Shown here: positions 18,135 through 26,205 of the stretch, piece after piece
How the letters are laid out: each line of letters begins with the position of its first letter
Numbering within the stretch: the stretch's first letter is position 1
Source of the DNA: Sphingobacteriales bacterium
Lineage (GTDB): Bacteria > Bacteroidota > Bacteroidia > Chitinophagales > Chitinophagaceae
Reading direction: 5' to 3'
NCBI GenBank assembly: GCA_016192105.1
Contig: JACPUV010000026.1
Span: forward strand, 342,378-406,377
Length of the DNA: 64,000 bases
The notes under the pieces: model-generated
Database searches by the model: none
Seen by the model: the letters and a program-made list of their open reading frames with translations, nothing else
Told to the model about the DNA's origin: nothing
Made by a program: the position numbers and the translations under genes

Positions 18135-18353
18135 TTATTTATACCTGAAATTGATTCGTCCCCTGGTCAAATCATACGGCGAAAGTTCCACTCCCACTTT
18201 ATCACCCGGCAGAATCCGGATGTAGTGCATCCTCATTTTTCCAGAGATGGTGGCCAGTATTTCGTGGCCATTTTCCAGCTTCACCCTGAACATTGCGTTG
18301 GAGAGGGCTTCGAGGATAATACCATCCTGTTTGATGAGCGGTTGTTTCGACAT
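18135..18353 (-). CDS. infA: Translation initiation factor IF-1
   Basis: Binds the ribosomal A site during initiation. The ATG at 18353 ([11 protein letters not shown]) gives 72 residues, the standard length. The single OB-fold includes [36 protein letters not shown] and [16 protein letters not shown]. An upstream extension to 18452 is excluded because the promoter and a terminator lie there. First gene of the detached alpha operon. Confidence 0.98.
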   Translation of the reverse strand: MSKQPLIKQDGIILEALSNAMFRVKLENGHEILATISGKMRMHYIRILPGDKVGVELSPYDLTRGRINFRYK

Positions 18354-18367
18354 AAATTTTAGGGCTG

Positions 18368-18399
18368 CAAAGATAGGCGTATATGCCTGAATAATGCAA
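18368..18399 (-). promoter_or_regulatory. Promoter of the infA-rplQ alpha operon
   Basis: On the minus strand TTG (18399-18397), 21 nt, then TATCTTTG (18375-18368), an exact TAnnTTTG element. The start point would lie close to the infA ATG at 18353. The TTTTTG of the upstream box is also the T run of the preceding terminator, so one gene's end and the next operon's start share bases. Confidence 0.65.
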
Positions 18400-18423
18400 A
18401 AACCCCGCTTTTTTTTCGGGGTT
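18398..18423 (-). terminator. Terminator of the gene upstream of infA
   Basis: Minus strand: AACCCCG (18423-18417) pairs with CGGGGTT (18407-18401) over a 9-nt A-rich loop and runs into TTTTT. It separates the 131-residue protein gene from the alpha operon. Confidence 0.75.
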
Positions 18424-18472
18424 ATCTGGAAAAGTCTCTTGATCGGGATCAAGAAATTGAATTTCGCCGTTT

Positions 18473-18868
18473 TCAGGCCTCTTCCAGGTACACTTTGGTC
18501 ATGTCCAGGTAGAGATTTTGGAACTCATGGAGCGACAGCGGGAAGTCGAAATGCCGCCGGTCTTCCCTCCACCACATCTCCATATGGGAGAAATTGCCTT
18601 TTTGGGGGATAAACACCCTGAAGGAGTCTTTTTTGTATTTCACCCCAGCTTCCAGTTCTTCCCGGACAAAACCCAGGCGCAGCAAACGGGCTTCATCCAG
18701 GGGTACTCCGTGCATCTCTTCCTGGGTGTACCAGAACTCCTGAATACCGTTGTTTACCAGGGCCTGGTGTTCTTCCCGACTCACTTTTACCACGGTTCCC
18801 TCTCTCATAACACCCTCATCATCCACCGTAATGATGTCTCCTTCCCTGAGATTGTTGATTTTTAACAT
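18473..18868 (-). CDS. Conserved Bacteroidota protein of unknown function
   Basis: A 131-residue cytosolic protein without signal or membrane segment. It opens with a small beta-rich part ([20 protein letters not shown]). The middle has [16 protein letters not shown] and the end has [18 protein letters not shown]. The same layout (IPLTEE-LL-GF in the middle, HQLQNLYF near the end) occurs in a widespread family of uncharacterised Bacteroidota proteins, often in mobile regions. The likeness is from memory of that family. It lies directly upstream of infA, in the place where secY/map would be expected, and ends in its own terminator. Confidence 0.7.
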   Translation of the reverse strand: MLKINNLREGDIITVDDEGVMREGTVVKVSREEHQALVNNGIQEFWYTQEEMHGVPLDEARLLRLGFVREELEAGVKYKKDSFRVFIPQKGNFSHMEMWWREDRRHFDFPLSLHEFQNLYLDMTKVYLEEA

Positions 18869-18929
18869 GGCAAACGTTTTTGGTTATCCGAATATAGAAT
18901 TATTTGCCCGCTTTTAAAAGGGATTTTCC

Positions 18930-20048
18930 TCAGGATCGCTTATGATAATTCAGGACCGCCCAGCCGTTTAATACGAGGGCAAATCCCCCGATCGTCAGCA
19001 GTTCTTCCCGGATATCCGCCAGCCCGCTCCCTTTCAGCACCACCATCCGTATCACGCGGATAAAATAGGTGACCGGGTTGGCCCTTGTGATCGCTTTCGC
19101 CCAATCCGGCATACTGTCGATGGATGTATAGAGGCCGCTCATAAGAACGAAGATCATCATCAGGAAAAAAGAGATCAGCATGGCCTGTTGCTGGGTATTG
19201 GCATAGGTGGAGATCAGCAGGCCAAGGCCAAGTACGGCAAAGAGGTAAAGACCTGCAAAGCTATAAATAGTGAACAGGCTCCCCGCCGGGACAATCCCGT
19301 AAATAACCCGGGCTATGATAAAACCAATGGTAAAAATGAGAAGGCCCAGCACCCAAAACGGAAGCAGTTTGCCCAGTATAAAGTGAACCTTCCGCACGGG
19401 GGTCACATTAATCTGCTCGATCGTGCCCATTTCCTTCTCCTTTACAATATTGATCGCTGTGAGATTGGCCCCCACCATGGTCAGCAGCAGCACCAGCATG
19501 CCCGGCACCATAAAGACCTTGTATTCCATCAGGGGATTGAACCAGTTGGAAGAAGTGATCTCAACAGTTGTCTCGGGACTGAACCGCGGAAACTGGATCC
19601 ATTCGGTGCGTACTTCCCGGTTATAATCCTGGATGATGCTGCGCAGGTAAGCACTGCCCAGGCCCGCCTTCACCCCGTTGATGGCATTCACGGCCAGGAA
19701 AAGCGTTGACTCGTTCTCATTAACCAGCTGCTTCTCGAAAGAAGCCGGGATCTCGAGGATGATATCGGCCTTATCATGCTCGATCCGTTCCATAGCCCTG
19801 GTATAAGATCCCGAATAATCAGTAAGAATAAAATACCCCGAGGAAGTGACCTTGCTGACCAGGTTGCGGGAATAGGAAGAATGGTCGTGATCAATCACTG
19901 CCAGTTTAATATTCTTGATCTCGTAATCCGCCGCCCAGGGCAATACCATCAATTGCATCACCGGCATCACAAAAATGAGCCGTAGGATTCCCGGGTCGCG
20001 GAATATCTGGCGAAATTCCTTTTGCAGTAAAAAGCGAAGAGTTCTCAT
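18930..20048 (-). CDS. ABC-2 type exporter permease (YbhR-like)
   Basis: Inner-membrane half of a type-2 ABC exporter. The 372 residues have one N-terminal membrane helix (LIFVMPVMQLMVLP), then an extracytoplasmic domain of about 150 residues. Five C-terminal helices follow, with the typical NIVKEKEMGTIEQINVTPV coupling stretch between them. It overlaps the preceding permease gene by 4 nt (20045-20048), so the two are coupled and probably form the heterodimeric channel. Last gene of the exporter cluster. Corresponds to YbhR/YbhS of the E. coli YbhGFSR system. Confidence 0.9.
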   Translation of the reverse strand: MRTLRFLLQKEFRQIFRDPGILRLIFVMPVMQLMVLPWAADYEIKNIKLAVIDHDHSSYSRNLVSKVTSSGYFILTDYSGSYTRAMERIEHDKADIILEIPASFEKQLVNENESTLFLAVNAINGVKAGLGSAYLRSIIQDYNREVRTEWIQFPRFSPETTVEITSSNWFNPLMEYKVFMVPGMLVLLLTMVGANLTAINIVKEKEMGTIEQINVTPVRKVHFILGKLLPFWVLGLLIFTIGFIIARVIYGIVPAGSLFTIYSFAGLYLFAVLGLGLLISTYANTQQQAMLISFFLMMIFVLMSGLYTSIDSMPDWAKAITRANPVTYFIRVIRMVVLKGSGLADIREELLTIGGFALVLNGWAVLNYHKRS

Positions 20049-21151
20049 GCCAACCGAATTTTAAAATTTCGCATTGCCAGGCCAAGGAAAAAGACCAGCA
20101 TACCGGCCAGTACCAGGGTTTCCTTCCATACCGTATGCAGCCCCGTGCCTTTGATCATCACCGACTTCACAATAATATAATACCATTTCGCCGGAACGAT
20201 ATTGGATACCGTGCGCAGGGGCAATGGCATATTTTCCACCGGGAACATAAACCCACTGAGCATCACCGTTGGCAAAAACATCCCCACCAGGGAAATAAAC
20301 ATGGCGGTTTGCTGCGACTCCGCTCCCGAGGAGATCAGCAATCCCAGCGCCAGTGACACCAGGGTGAATAAAAAGCTCTCCCCGATCAGTAATAACAGGC
20401 TTCCGTTGATCGGCACATCCAGCACGTACTTACTTAATAATAAGATACTCGCAATATTTACAGAAGATAATAACAGATACGGAACTGCTTTTGCCAGTAC
20501 GATCCGGAACGGCTTCATCGGCGACACCAGCATGACTTCCATCGTCCCCATTTCCTTCTCCCGCACAATCGTGATGGCCGTCATCATGGTACAAACCAGG
20601 AGCAGTACCATGGCCATTACCCCCGGAACAAAATTATAAGCGCCCTTCAGCTCGGGGTTATACAGCATCCGCATTTCGGTTGTAATGGTATAGGGCATCT
20701 TACGGTTCTGCGTAATCCGGTTCTGGTAATCCAGGATAATGGCAGACGCATAATTTGTCAGTGTATTGGCCACATTAGGGTCCGATGCGTCGGCAATCAG
20801 CTGCACCTGTGCTTTATTGAAATGCTGCAGGTCTTCATTGAAATGCGGGGGGAAGATGACCACCAGTTTTACCTCCCCCTTTTTAAAAATGGTTTCAATT
20901 TCACCGGGCGTATGGATGGCCTGCTCCAGCTCAAAATAACGGCTGGCTTCCAGTTCACTCACGAGCGAAGCCGTGGCGGCATCCACCGACTGGTCCCACA
21001 CTGCGATCTTCGAATTCTTTACCTCATTGGTCAGCGCAAAACCAAAAATTATGATCTGCGCCACCGGCATGGCCAGCAGGATGAACATTGTCCGCACGTC
21101 GCGGAAAATGTGATGAAATTCTTTTTTTACGAATGACAGAAACTGTTTCAT
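20045..21151 (-). CDS. ABC-2 type exporter permease (YbhS-like)
   Basis: Second permease of the exporter, 368 residues with the same plan as its neighbour. It has an N-terminal helix (IFGFALTNEV region), a large periplasmic domain, VREKEMGTMEVMLVSPMKP before helix 3, and five C-terminal helices. It follows the second ATPase gene after 213 bp of A-rich sequence containing repeated CAAGAAC words, and overlaps the next permease by 4 nt. Substrate is not predictable from sequence. Confidence 0.9.
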   Translation of the reverse strand: MKQFLSFVKKEFHHIFRDVRTMFILLAMPVAQIIIFGFALTNEVKNSKIAVWDQSVDAATASLVSELEASRYFELEQAIHTPGEIETIFKKGEVKLVVIFPPHFNEDLQHFNKAQVQLIADASDPNVANTLTNYASAIILDYQNRITQNRKMPYTITTEMRMLYNPELKGAYNFVPGVMAMVLLLVCTMMTAITIVREKEMGTMEVMLVSPMKPFRIVLAKAVPYLLLSSVNIASILLLSKYVLDVPINGSLLLLIGESFLFTLVSLALGLLISSGAESQQTAMFISLVGMFLPTVMLSGFMFPVENMPLPLRTVSNIVPAKWYYIIVKSVMIKGTGLHTVWKETLVLAGMLVFFLGLAMRNFKIRLA

Positions 21152-21364
21152 GAGAAAAAATTACAAGAACCGAAGATGCCAAGAACCAAACAAGAACCAA
21201 ATAACAAAATTCAAGTAAGGCCAATATTTAAATTCCAAACCCGTTCAAAAAGCATTTCGTTACTACTAATAAGTACTCCTAAAGAATAAAGTCCTCACAG
21301 CTATAGAGCATTAACAAACTTTCAGACTCTCTCCAATTGGCACATTAGCTATTTAACCAGCCAA

Positions 21365-22108
21365 TCAATCAGCAGTCCTCACCGCCTTCCTCGCGAGTTT
21401 TAAAAAAACCTCATCCATTGATACCGCGTTAAAACTGCGTTTCAGCCCCCCTGGCGTATCCAGCGCATCGATCCGGCCGTCCACCATTATGCTCACCCGG
21501 TTGCAATATTCTGCTTCATCCATATAGTGGGTGGTTACGAAAACAGTGATACCGGAAGCAGCGGCTTCATAGATCAGGTTCCAGAATTCCCTCCGGGTAA
21601 CAGGATCCACGCCACCCGTGGGTTCATCCAGAAATACCAGCCGGGGTTCATGGAAAATAGCCACCGAAAAAGCCAGTTTTTGTTTCCATCCGAGCGGCAG
21701 GGATCTTACCAGCTTGTCAGCTTCCCCGGTGAGATGAAGTTCCTGTAGTACACTATTCGTTTTTTCCCGTATGAAGGAGCTGCTCTTCCCGTATATCCCT
21801 GCATAGAACCGGATATTTTCTCTTACCGTTAAATCCTCATATAGCGAAAACTTCTGGCTCATATACCCGATATTCCGTTTGATCTTCTCATTTTCCCTAT
21901 ACACATCAAATCCGGCTACTGTGGCTTTTCCCGATGTGGGCATGGATAAACCCGACAACATCCGCATGGCCGTGGTCTTACCCGCCCCGTTCGCCCCGAG
22001 AAACCCGAAAATCTCCCCCCGGTTCACTTCAAAGGAAATAGCATCCACCGCGGTGAAATCACCGAAACGTTTCGTTAGTTTTTCAGCTATAATAACTTTG
22101 TCTGCCAT
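21365..22108 (-). CDS. ABC exporter ATPase, subunit with consensus ATP site
   Basis: The 247-residue nucleotide-binding protein shows Walker A GANGAGKT (about 36-43), Walker B with catalytic Glu (LVFLDEPTGGVD) and an intact switch histidine (FVTTHYMDEAE). Its own signature is degenerate: SLPLGWKQ in place of LSGGQ. The same SLPLGWKQ form occurs in the C-terminal half of E. coli YbhF. It is therefore the split-off counterpart of that half and should pair with the neighbouring ATPase. Minus strand, downstream of the other ATPase by 56 bp. Confidence 0.92.
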   Translation of the reverse strand: MADKVIIAEKLTKRFGDFTAVDAISFEVNRGEIFGFLGANGAGKTTAMRMLSGLSMPTSGKATVAGFDVYRENEKIKRNIGYMSQKFSLYEDLTVRENIRFYAGIYGKSSSFIREKTNSVLQELHLTGEADKLVRSLPLGWKQKLAFSVAIFHEPRLVFLDEPTGGVDPVTRREFWNLIYEAAASGITVFVTTHYMDEAEYCNRVSIMVDGRIDALDTPGGLKRSFNAVSMDEVFLKLARKAVRTAD

Positions 22109-22109
22109 A

Positions 22110-22144
22110 AAAAATCAAAAGTAAAAAGTCAAAATTCTGAAGCG
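22110..22144. repeat. Short A-rich heptad array between the two ATPase genes
   Basis: Five in-phase units: AAAAATC, AAAAGTA, AAAAGTC, AAAATTC, TGAAGCG. On the minus strand it also contains TACTTTTG, an exact TAnnTTTG element, but with no TTG at the right distance, so no promoter is called. Confidence 0.55.
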
Positions 22145-22164
22145 AAAAGAACCCCACTCCCTAC

Positions 22165-23085
22165 TCACTCCTCCTTCATCAACCCCATAAAGCAATCCTC
22201 TATATCCGGCTCCGCATCTTTCAATTCGAATTCGAATCCTTTTTTTGTCAAATAATCTGCCAGTTCCTGCCTGCCATCTCCTTTCATTACGACGTGATGG
22301 TACTCGCCAAAGGGATACGCATCTGCAACGGCAACATGTTCCTTTACGGCCTGGAGCAGCGGCAGCATTTGTCCTGCTTTCACGGCCAGCAGTTTTTTTC
22401 CAAATTGCCGTACAATTCCCTGCGGAGTATCAATGGAAAGGATACGCCCCGCCTGGATCAGCGCTACCCGGTCGCACATGCCGGCTTCATCCATATAGGG
22501 AGTGGACACCAGGATCGTAATACCCTGTTCCTTCAGCCGCTTCAGCATATCCCAGAATTCTTTCCTGGATACGGCATCCACCCCGGTGGTGGGTTCATCC
22601 AGGAACAAAACGGAAGGCCGGTGAATCAGTGCGCAGCTCAGGGCCAGCTTCTGCTTCATACCACCTGATAATTTGCCGGCACGCCGGTCTTTGAATGGCT
22701 CAATCTGCGAATAAATATCTTTTATCAGGTCATAATTTTCTTCAATCGAAGTATTAAATATAGTAGCGAAAAATTCAAGGTTTTCTTTTACTGTCAGGTC
22801 CTGGTACAGGGAGAAACGCCCCGGCATATAACCCACCCGTTTCCGGATCTCTTTATAATCCTTTACCACATCAAATCCATCCACAGTGGCCGTACCTTCT
22901 TCCGCCAGCAATAATGTAGTCAGTACCCGGAACAATGAAGTCTTTCCCGCTCCGTCCGGACCGATCAGGCCAAATATCTCCCCCTGCTGCACTTCGAAGC
23001 TGATACCGTGCAGGGCGGTGGTAACGGCCTTTTTTTTACCGTAGCGTTTGACAATTTTTGATATACTTACTGCGGTCATGTTCAT
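22165..23085 (-). CDS. ABC exporter ATPase, subunit with degenerate switch region
   Basis: A 306-residue ATPase; starts at 23085 (MNMTAV) or 23079 (MTAV), because an extension to 23142 has no family likeness. Walker A GPDGAGKT is at 42-49, followed by a canonical signature LSGGMKQ and Walker B LFLDEPTTGVD. The switch histidine is lost: VSTPYMDEA instead of STHYMDEA. This mirrors the N-terminal half of YbhF. The tail of about 70 residues after the ATPase core is also typical. Paired with the neighbouring ATPase, the complex would have one full and one degenerate ATP site. Confidence 0.92.
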   Translation of the reverse strand: MNMTAVSISKIVKRYGKKKAVTTALHGISFEVQQGEIFGLIGPDGAGKTSLFRVLTTLLLAEEGTATVDGFDVVKDYKEIRKRVGYMPGRFSLYQDLTVKENLEFFATIFNTSIEENYDLIKDIYSQIEPFKDRRAGKLSGGMKQKLALSCALIHRPSVLFLDEPTTGVDAVSRKEFWDMLKRLKEQGITILVSTPYMDEAGMCDRVALIQAGRILSIDTPQGIVRQFGKKLLAVKAGQMLPLLQAVKEHVAVADAYPFGEYHHVVMKGDGRQELADYLTKKGFEFELKDAEPDIEDCFMGLMKEE

Positions 23086-23182
23086 GATTGGGGGTTTAGC
23101 ATTGAACCTGTTACCCGGGCATCCTGGTAACCGACTGCTCACTAATCAGCTATCCTTTCTCAATTTTCATTTGCCGGAATAA

Positions 23183-24127
23183 TTACCGGATAGCAAGTTT
23201 CACCTCACCGTACATACCAATCTTCAGGTATCCGTCATTTTTTACTTTGATCTTGATAGCATAGACAAGGTTGGCCCTTTCGTCCCTGGTCTGTATGGTT
23301 TTGGGTGTAAACTCGGCCTTATCTGAAATCCAGGAAATGGTGCCGGAAAACTCCTTGTACTTCTTATTGCCATCATCCACCAGGACTGTTACAGTCTGCC
23401 CCGGTTTTACCTGTGATAATTGTGTGCCGGTTATATAGGCCCGGAGGGTCATCGTGGACAGATCCGCGATTTTATAAAGGGCTTTGCCAGCTGAAGTCAC
23501 TTCCCCTTCTTCCGCATATTTGGTAATAACAGTACCTGCCACGGGGTTGACAATATTGGCTTTTTTCAACTGGTCATCCAATTGTGCCACTCTTTTCTGC
23601 AACGGTTTTTCCTCGCTCAGGATACTGCGGTTCTGCGTGGCCACATTGTTTTTTTGCACATTGATCTGTTGTTGGGTAACCAGGATATTTTTCCGGGCCA
23701 CATCGACCTGGGCGTTGATATCGTCGAGTTGTTTGCCGGTAGCCGCATCCTGTTTCAGCAGTTGCTGAATACGGGCCTGCTCATGCAGGAAGTTATCCAG
23801 TTGTGATTGCTGGACGGCCAACTGGTTCTCCAGCAGCCTGACCTGCGGGGACACATCGGCGGTCTTTTCACCCAGGGCCGCAATATTCGCTTCAACCTGT
23901 TCTTTTTGCAGGGAAATATTCGTGGCATCCACAATGCCGACCACACTGTCCCGGGCGATAGTTTGTCCCTCCTCCACAGAAAAGCGGACGATCTTTCCCG
24001 TTATCTCAGAGGAAACGATCACTTCATTGGCCTCGAAAGTGCCGCTGGCTTCGTATTTCCCGTTTCCCCCCGAGCAGGCGGAAAGAACAAGAATAGCGAC
24101 AAGGATTGTACTGAATAGATACTTCAT
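23183..24127 (-). CDS. HlyD-family periplasmic adaptor lipoprotein (YbhG-like)
   Basis: Bridges the inner-membrane ABC complex to the TolC channel. The 314 residues begin with a lipoprotein signal (LVLSACSGG, acylated Cys18). A lipoyl half-motif (SSEITGKIVRFSVEEGQTI) and a long coiled-coil hairpin (about 70-190, many Gln and Lys) follow. The second lipoyl half (VNPVAGTVITKYAEEGEV) and a beta-barrel domain close the chain. It lies between tolC and the ATPases. Confidence 0.93.
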   Translation of the reverse strand: MKYLFSTILVAILVLSACSGGNGKYEASGTFEANEVIVSSEITGKIVRFSVEEGQTIARDSVVGIVDATNISLQKEQVEANIAALGEKTADVSPQVRLLENQLAVQQSQLDNFLHEQARIQQLLKQDAATGKQLDDINAQVDVARKNILVTQQQINVQKNNVATQNRSILSEEKPLQKRVAQLDDQLKKANIVNPVAGTVITKYAEEGEVTSAGKALYKIADLSTMTLRAYITGTQLSQVKPGQTVTVLVDDGNKKYKEFSGTISWISDKAEFTPKTIQTRDERANLVYAIKIKVKNDGYLKIGMYGEVKLAIR

Positions 24128-24165
24128 AGAAAAACTTTTAGACTGCCTCTGCCGGAGGCGCGGGG

Positions 24166-25431
24166 TTATTTTCCTAAAAGGGTTTGATAATTGATCCGGG
24201 CCTGGAGCAGTTGCACCCGGTGCGTGATCAGCGCCTGCCGGGCCAGGTCTTCAGCATTCACTTCTTTGAGAAAATCATTGGCGGTGAGCACTCCGTTTTC
24301 CAGTTGTGCTTTGGCAGCCTCCGTAACCGCCCTGCGCAGGGCAATAATCTCCTCATCGGAGCTGATCAACCGCTGGAATTTGTCCAACTCGGCCTGCTGC
24401 TGTTTCAATTGCGCATTCGTGTTCAGCAAGAAAGTTTCTTTCTGCACTTCCACCATCTTCTTATTCACCTGCACCTGCTCCCTTTCTTTCTTTTTTGTGT
24501 ATAAGCCGCCGAGTGACCAGTTGAACCGGAGTCCGCCAATCGAATAAAAGGCAAATTCATTTTTCAGCATATTCAGCCCGGGCCGGCCGTATCCTGCCTG
24601 TGCAAATAAACTGGCCCTCGGCAGATTCCTCGCGGTGATTAGCTTATCCTGCTGACCGATCAGCTTTTCCTGTTCATTGTATAATTTCAGTTCGGGGCGG
24701 TCAATAGCAGGATCCGCTGCCACAACCACCGCAACCGGTTGCTCCAGTTTTACGGTTTCACTTAATTCCTGTCCCAGGAACTGGGATAATGCCTCCACCA
24801 ACCCTTTCCTGGAACTGCTGATCTCGGTGGCCCGTTGCCCCGTTTTCAGTAATTCGGCTTTCAGCATAGTAAGGTTCGATTTAAACGCCACCCCGTTCTG
24901 CACCTGGGCCTCCACTTTTTTAATACCGGTCTGAATATCGGTCTTTACAAGGTCCACCTGTTTCAATTGTTCATCAAGGTAAAGTATGCTCAAAAAAAGC
25001 TGGCTGACCCGCTCTTTGACCTTATATAATTCCACTTCCACTTTCTGGTCTTCCACCGCCGCATTCAACTGTTGCAGGCTTTTTTGTTCTTTGGTAAGGC
25101 CTCCGTCGTAAATTAACTGGCTCACATCTGCCACCAACTTATACTGATCTTTATTGGGCGATTCAATGGTAAACCCGGGTATGGAGACCGGCACGCTGGT
25201 TACATCGGACTGGTAAGTGGCCTGCCCGTTCAGGGAGAACTGGGGCAAATATCCTTTCTGCAGGTTTCCCACACTGATACCGGCGGTTTGCCGCACCAGG
25301 TCTTTCTGCCTGACCGCCGGGTAATTCTTTTGCGAAAGCTCATAAGCCTGAACCAGGCTGAGTTGCTGGAGGGGTTGTGCACCCGCCTGAAGGCTAAACC
25401 AGAGAAATCCGGTTAATAAGGTTTGCTTCAT
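24166..25431 (-). CDS. TolC-family outer-membrane efflux protein
   Basis: Outer-membrane exit duct of the exporter. The 421 residues have a signal peptide (cleavage near AGAQ, about residue 19) and two OEP repeats with long helical stretches rich in Gln, Lys and Glu. These include LVQAYELSQKNYPAVRQ at the start and EVNAEDLARQALITHRVQLL near the end. First structural gene after the TetR regulator. A TTAACCAATTAGTTAA palindrome 15 bp upstream of its start is a candidate operator. Confidence 0.92.
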   Translation of the reverse strand: MKQTLLTGFLWFSLQAGAQPLQQLSLVQAYELSQKNYPAVRQKDLVRQTAGISVGNLQKGYLPQFSLNGQATYQSDVTSVPVSIPGFTIESPNKDQYKLVADVSQLIYDGGLTKEQKSLQQLNAAVEDQKVEVELYKVKERVSQLFLSILYLDEQLKQVDLVKTDIQTGIKKVEAQVQNGVAFKSNLTMLKAELLKTGQRATEISSSRKGLVEALSQFLGQELSETVKLEQPVAVVVAADPAIDRPELKLYNEQEKLIGQQDKLITARNLPRASLFAQAGYGRPGLNMLKNEFAFYSIGGLRFNWSLGGLYTKKKEREQVQVNKKMVEVQKETFLLNTNAQLKQQQAELDKFQRLISSDEEIIALRRAVTEAAKAQLENGVLTANDFLKEVNAEDLARQALITHRVQLLQARINYQTLLGK

Positions 25432-25445
25432 CAGTTTATTTTTAA

Positions 25446-25461
25446 TTAACCAATTAGTTAA
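25446..25461. promoter_or_regulatory. Candidate TetR operator upstream of tolC
   Basis: TTAACCAATTAGTTAA shares 14 of 16 positions with the palindromes in front of the tetR gene. It lies between the tetR stop and the tolC start, where a repressor could block the exporter genes. Confidence 0.55.
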
Positions 25462-25476
25462 TTTACCGGTAAGAAA

Positions 25477-26094
25477 TCATTTTTTTATTGCGTCAATAAT
25501 AAATTTCGGAATTTCCTTTTTCCGTTGTTCCATCGTAGCCCGGAACTGCCATTCGTCCAGTCCCAGGTTTTTCTGGAACATGGGTTTGGCCACAAAGGGA
25601 AAGATCGTCATCGAGATCAGGTTCATCAGCAGGTTCAGGGGACTGATCCGCCGGATTGTACCCTTTGCCACTTCCTTTTCGATCTGGGCCAGGAATTTCT
25701 CCGGCTGCGGCACATTTTTCCCTTTCCAGACCTTACCCAGGAAATAATCCGGGTCGCGGTTGATCTCATTCAGCACAAACAGCGGCAGGTAGGGATTCTC
25801 CAATACAATGGTGATATATTCCGAGCAAAACCGTTCAATCTTTTCAAAGAGGGGTTGATCGGATAAAAATATTTCGTTGATCCGGGGAAAGAGCCGGCCC
25901 GCGGCTTCCATGAAGATCACTTCGAAGAGTTGCTCCTTATTCTTAAAATAATAATGTAACAGGGCCTTATTGATACCGGCTTCGTCCGCGATATCCTGCA
26001 TTCTTGCACCAGCCATCCCCTGCTGCACAAAGATCTTCTTCGCCGCAGCCAGGATTTTCTCTTCCGTTGTTTTATCTTTTTTCCCGATCTTCAT
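25477..26094 (-). CDS. TetR-family regulator of the exporter (CecR-like position)
   Basis: A 205-residue repressor-type protein starting at the ATG at 26094 (MKIGKKDKTTEEKI); longer frames run through the operator region. The N-terminal helix-turn-helix is clear: ILAAAKKIFVQQGMAGARM, then DIADEAGINKALLHYYFKNK. The remaining 140 residues form the ligand/dimer domain. First gene of the minus-strand cluster tetR-tolC-hlyD-ATPase-ATPase-permease-permease. In E. coli the TetR protein CecR controls the homologous ybhGFSR genes, and autoregulation is suggested by two palindromes just upstream of this start. Confidence 0.93.
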   Translation of the reverse strand: MKIGKKDKTTEEKILAAAKKIFVQQGMAGARMQDIADEAGINKALLHYYFKNKEQLFEVIFMEAAGRLFPRINEIFLSDQPLFEKIERFCSEYITIVLENPYLPLFVLNEINRDPDYFLGKVWKGKNVPQPEKFLAQIEKEVAKGTIRRISPLNLLMNLISMTIFPFVAKPMFQKNLGLDEWQFRATMEQRKKEIPKFIIDAIKK

Positions 26095-26096
26095 TT

Positions 26097-26112
26097 TTAA
26101 CCAAATGGTTAA
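26097..26112. promoter_or_regulatory. Candidate TetR operator 1 (proximal to tetR)
   Basis: TTAACCAAATGGTTAA has 7-bp arms that are exact inverted repeats around a central AA. It begins three bases before the tetR start codon in the transcribed direction. Confidence 0.65.
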
Positions 26113-26127
26113 CAAAGGTGCAGCGTT

Positions 26128-26143
26128 TTAACCAAATGGTCAA
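26128..26143. promoter_or_regulatory. Candidate TetR operator 2 (distal to tetR)
   Basis: TTAACCAAATGGTCAA differs from operator 1 by one base. The two are 31 bp apart, about three helical turns, so two dimers would lie on the same face. Confidence 0.6.
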
Positions 26144-26205
26144 AAATATTTTTGAAGGGGGTAGCATCTATTTTTCAGTCGTTGCTCCTATGCTAAGACC
26201 CAACC

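Noticed and set aside
22116..22123. Promoter for the second ATPase gene (TACTTTTG on the minus strand)
   Set aside because: The element is part of an A-rich heptad array and has no TTG box at 19-22 nt.
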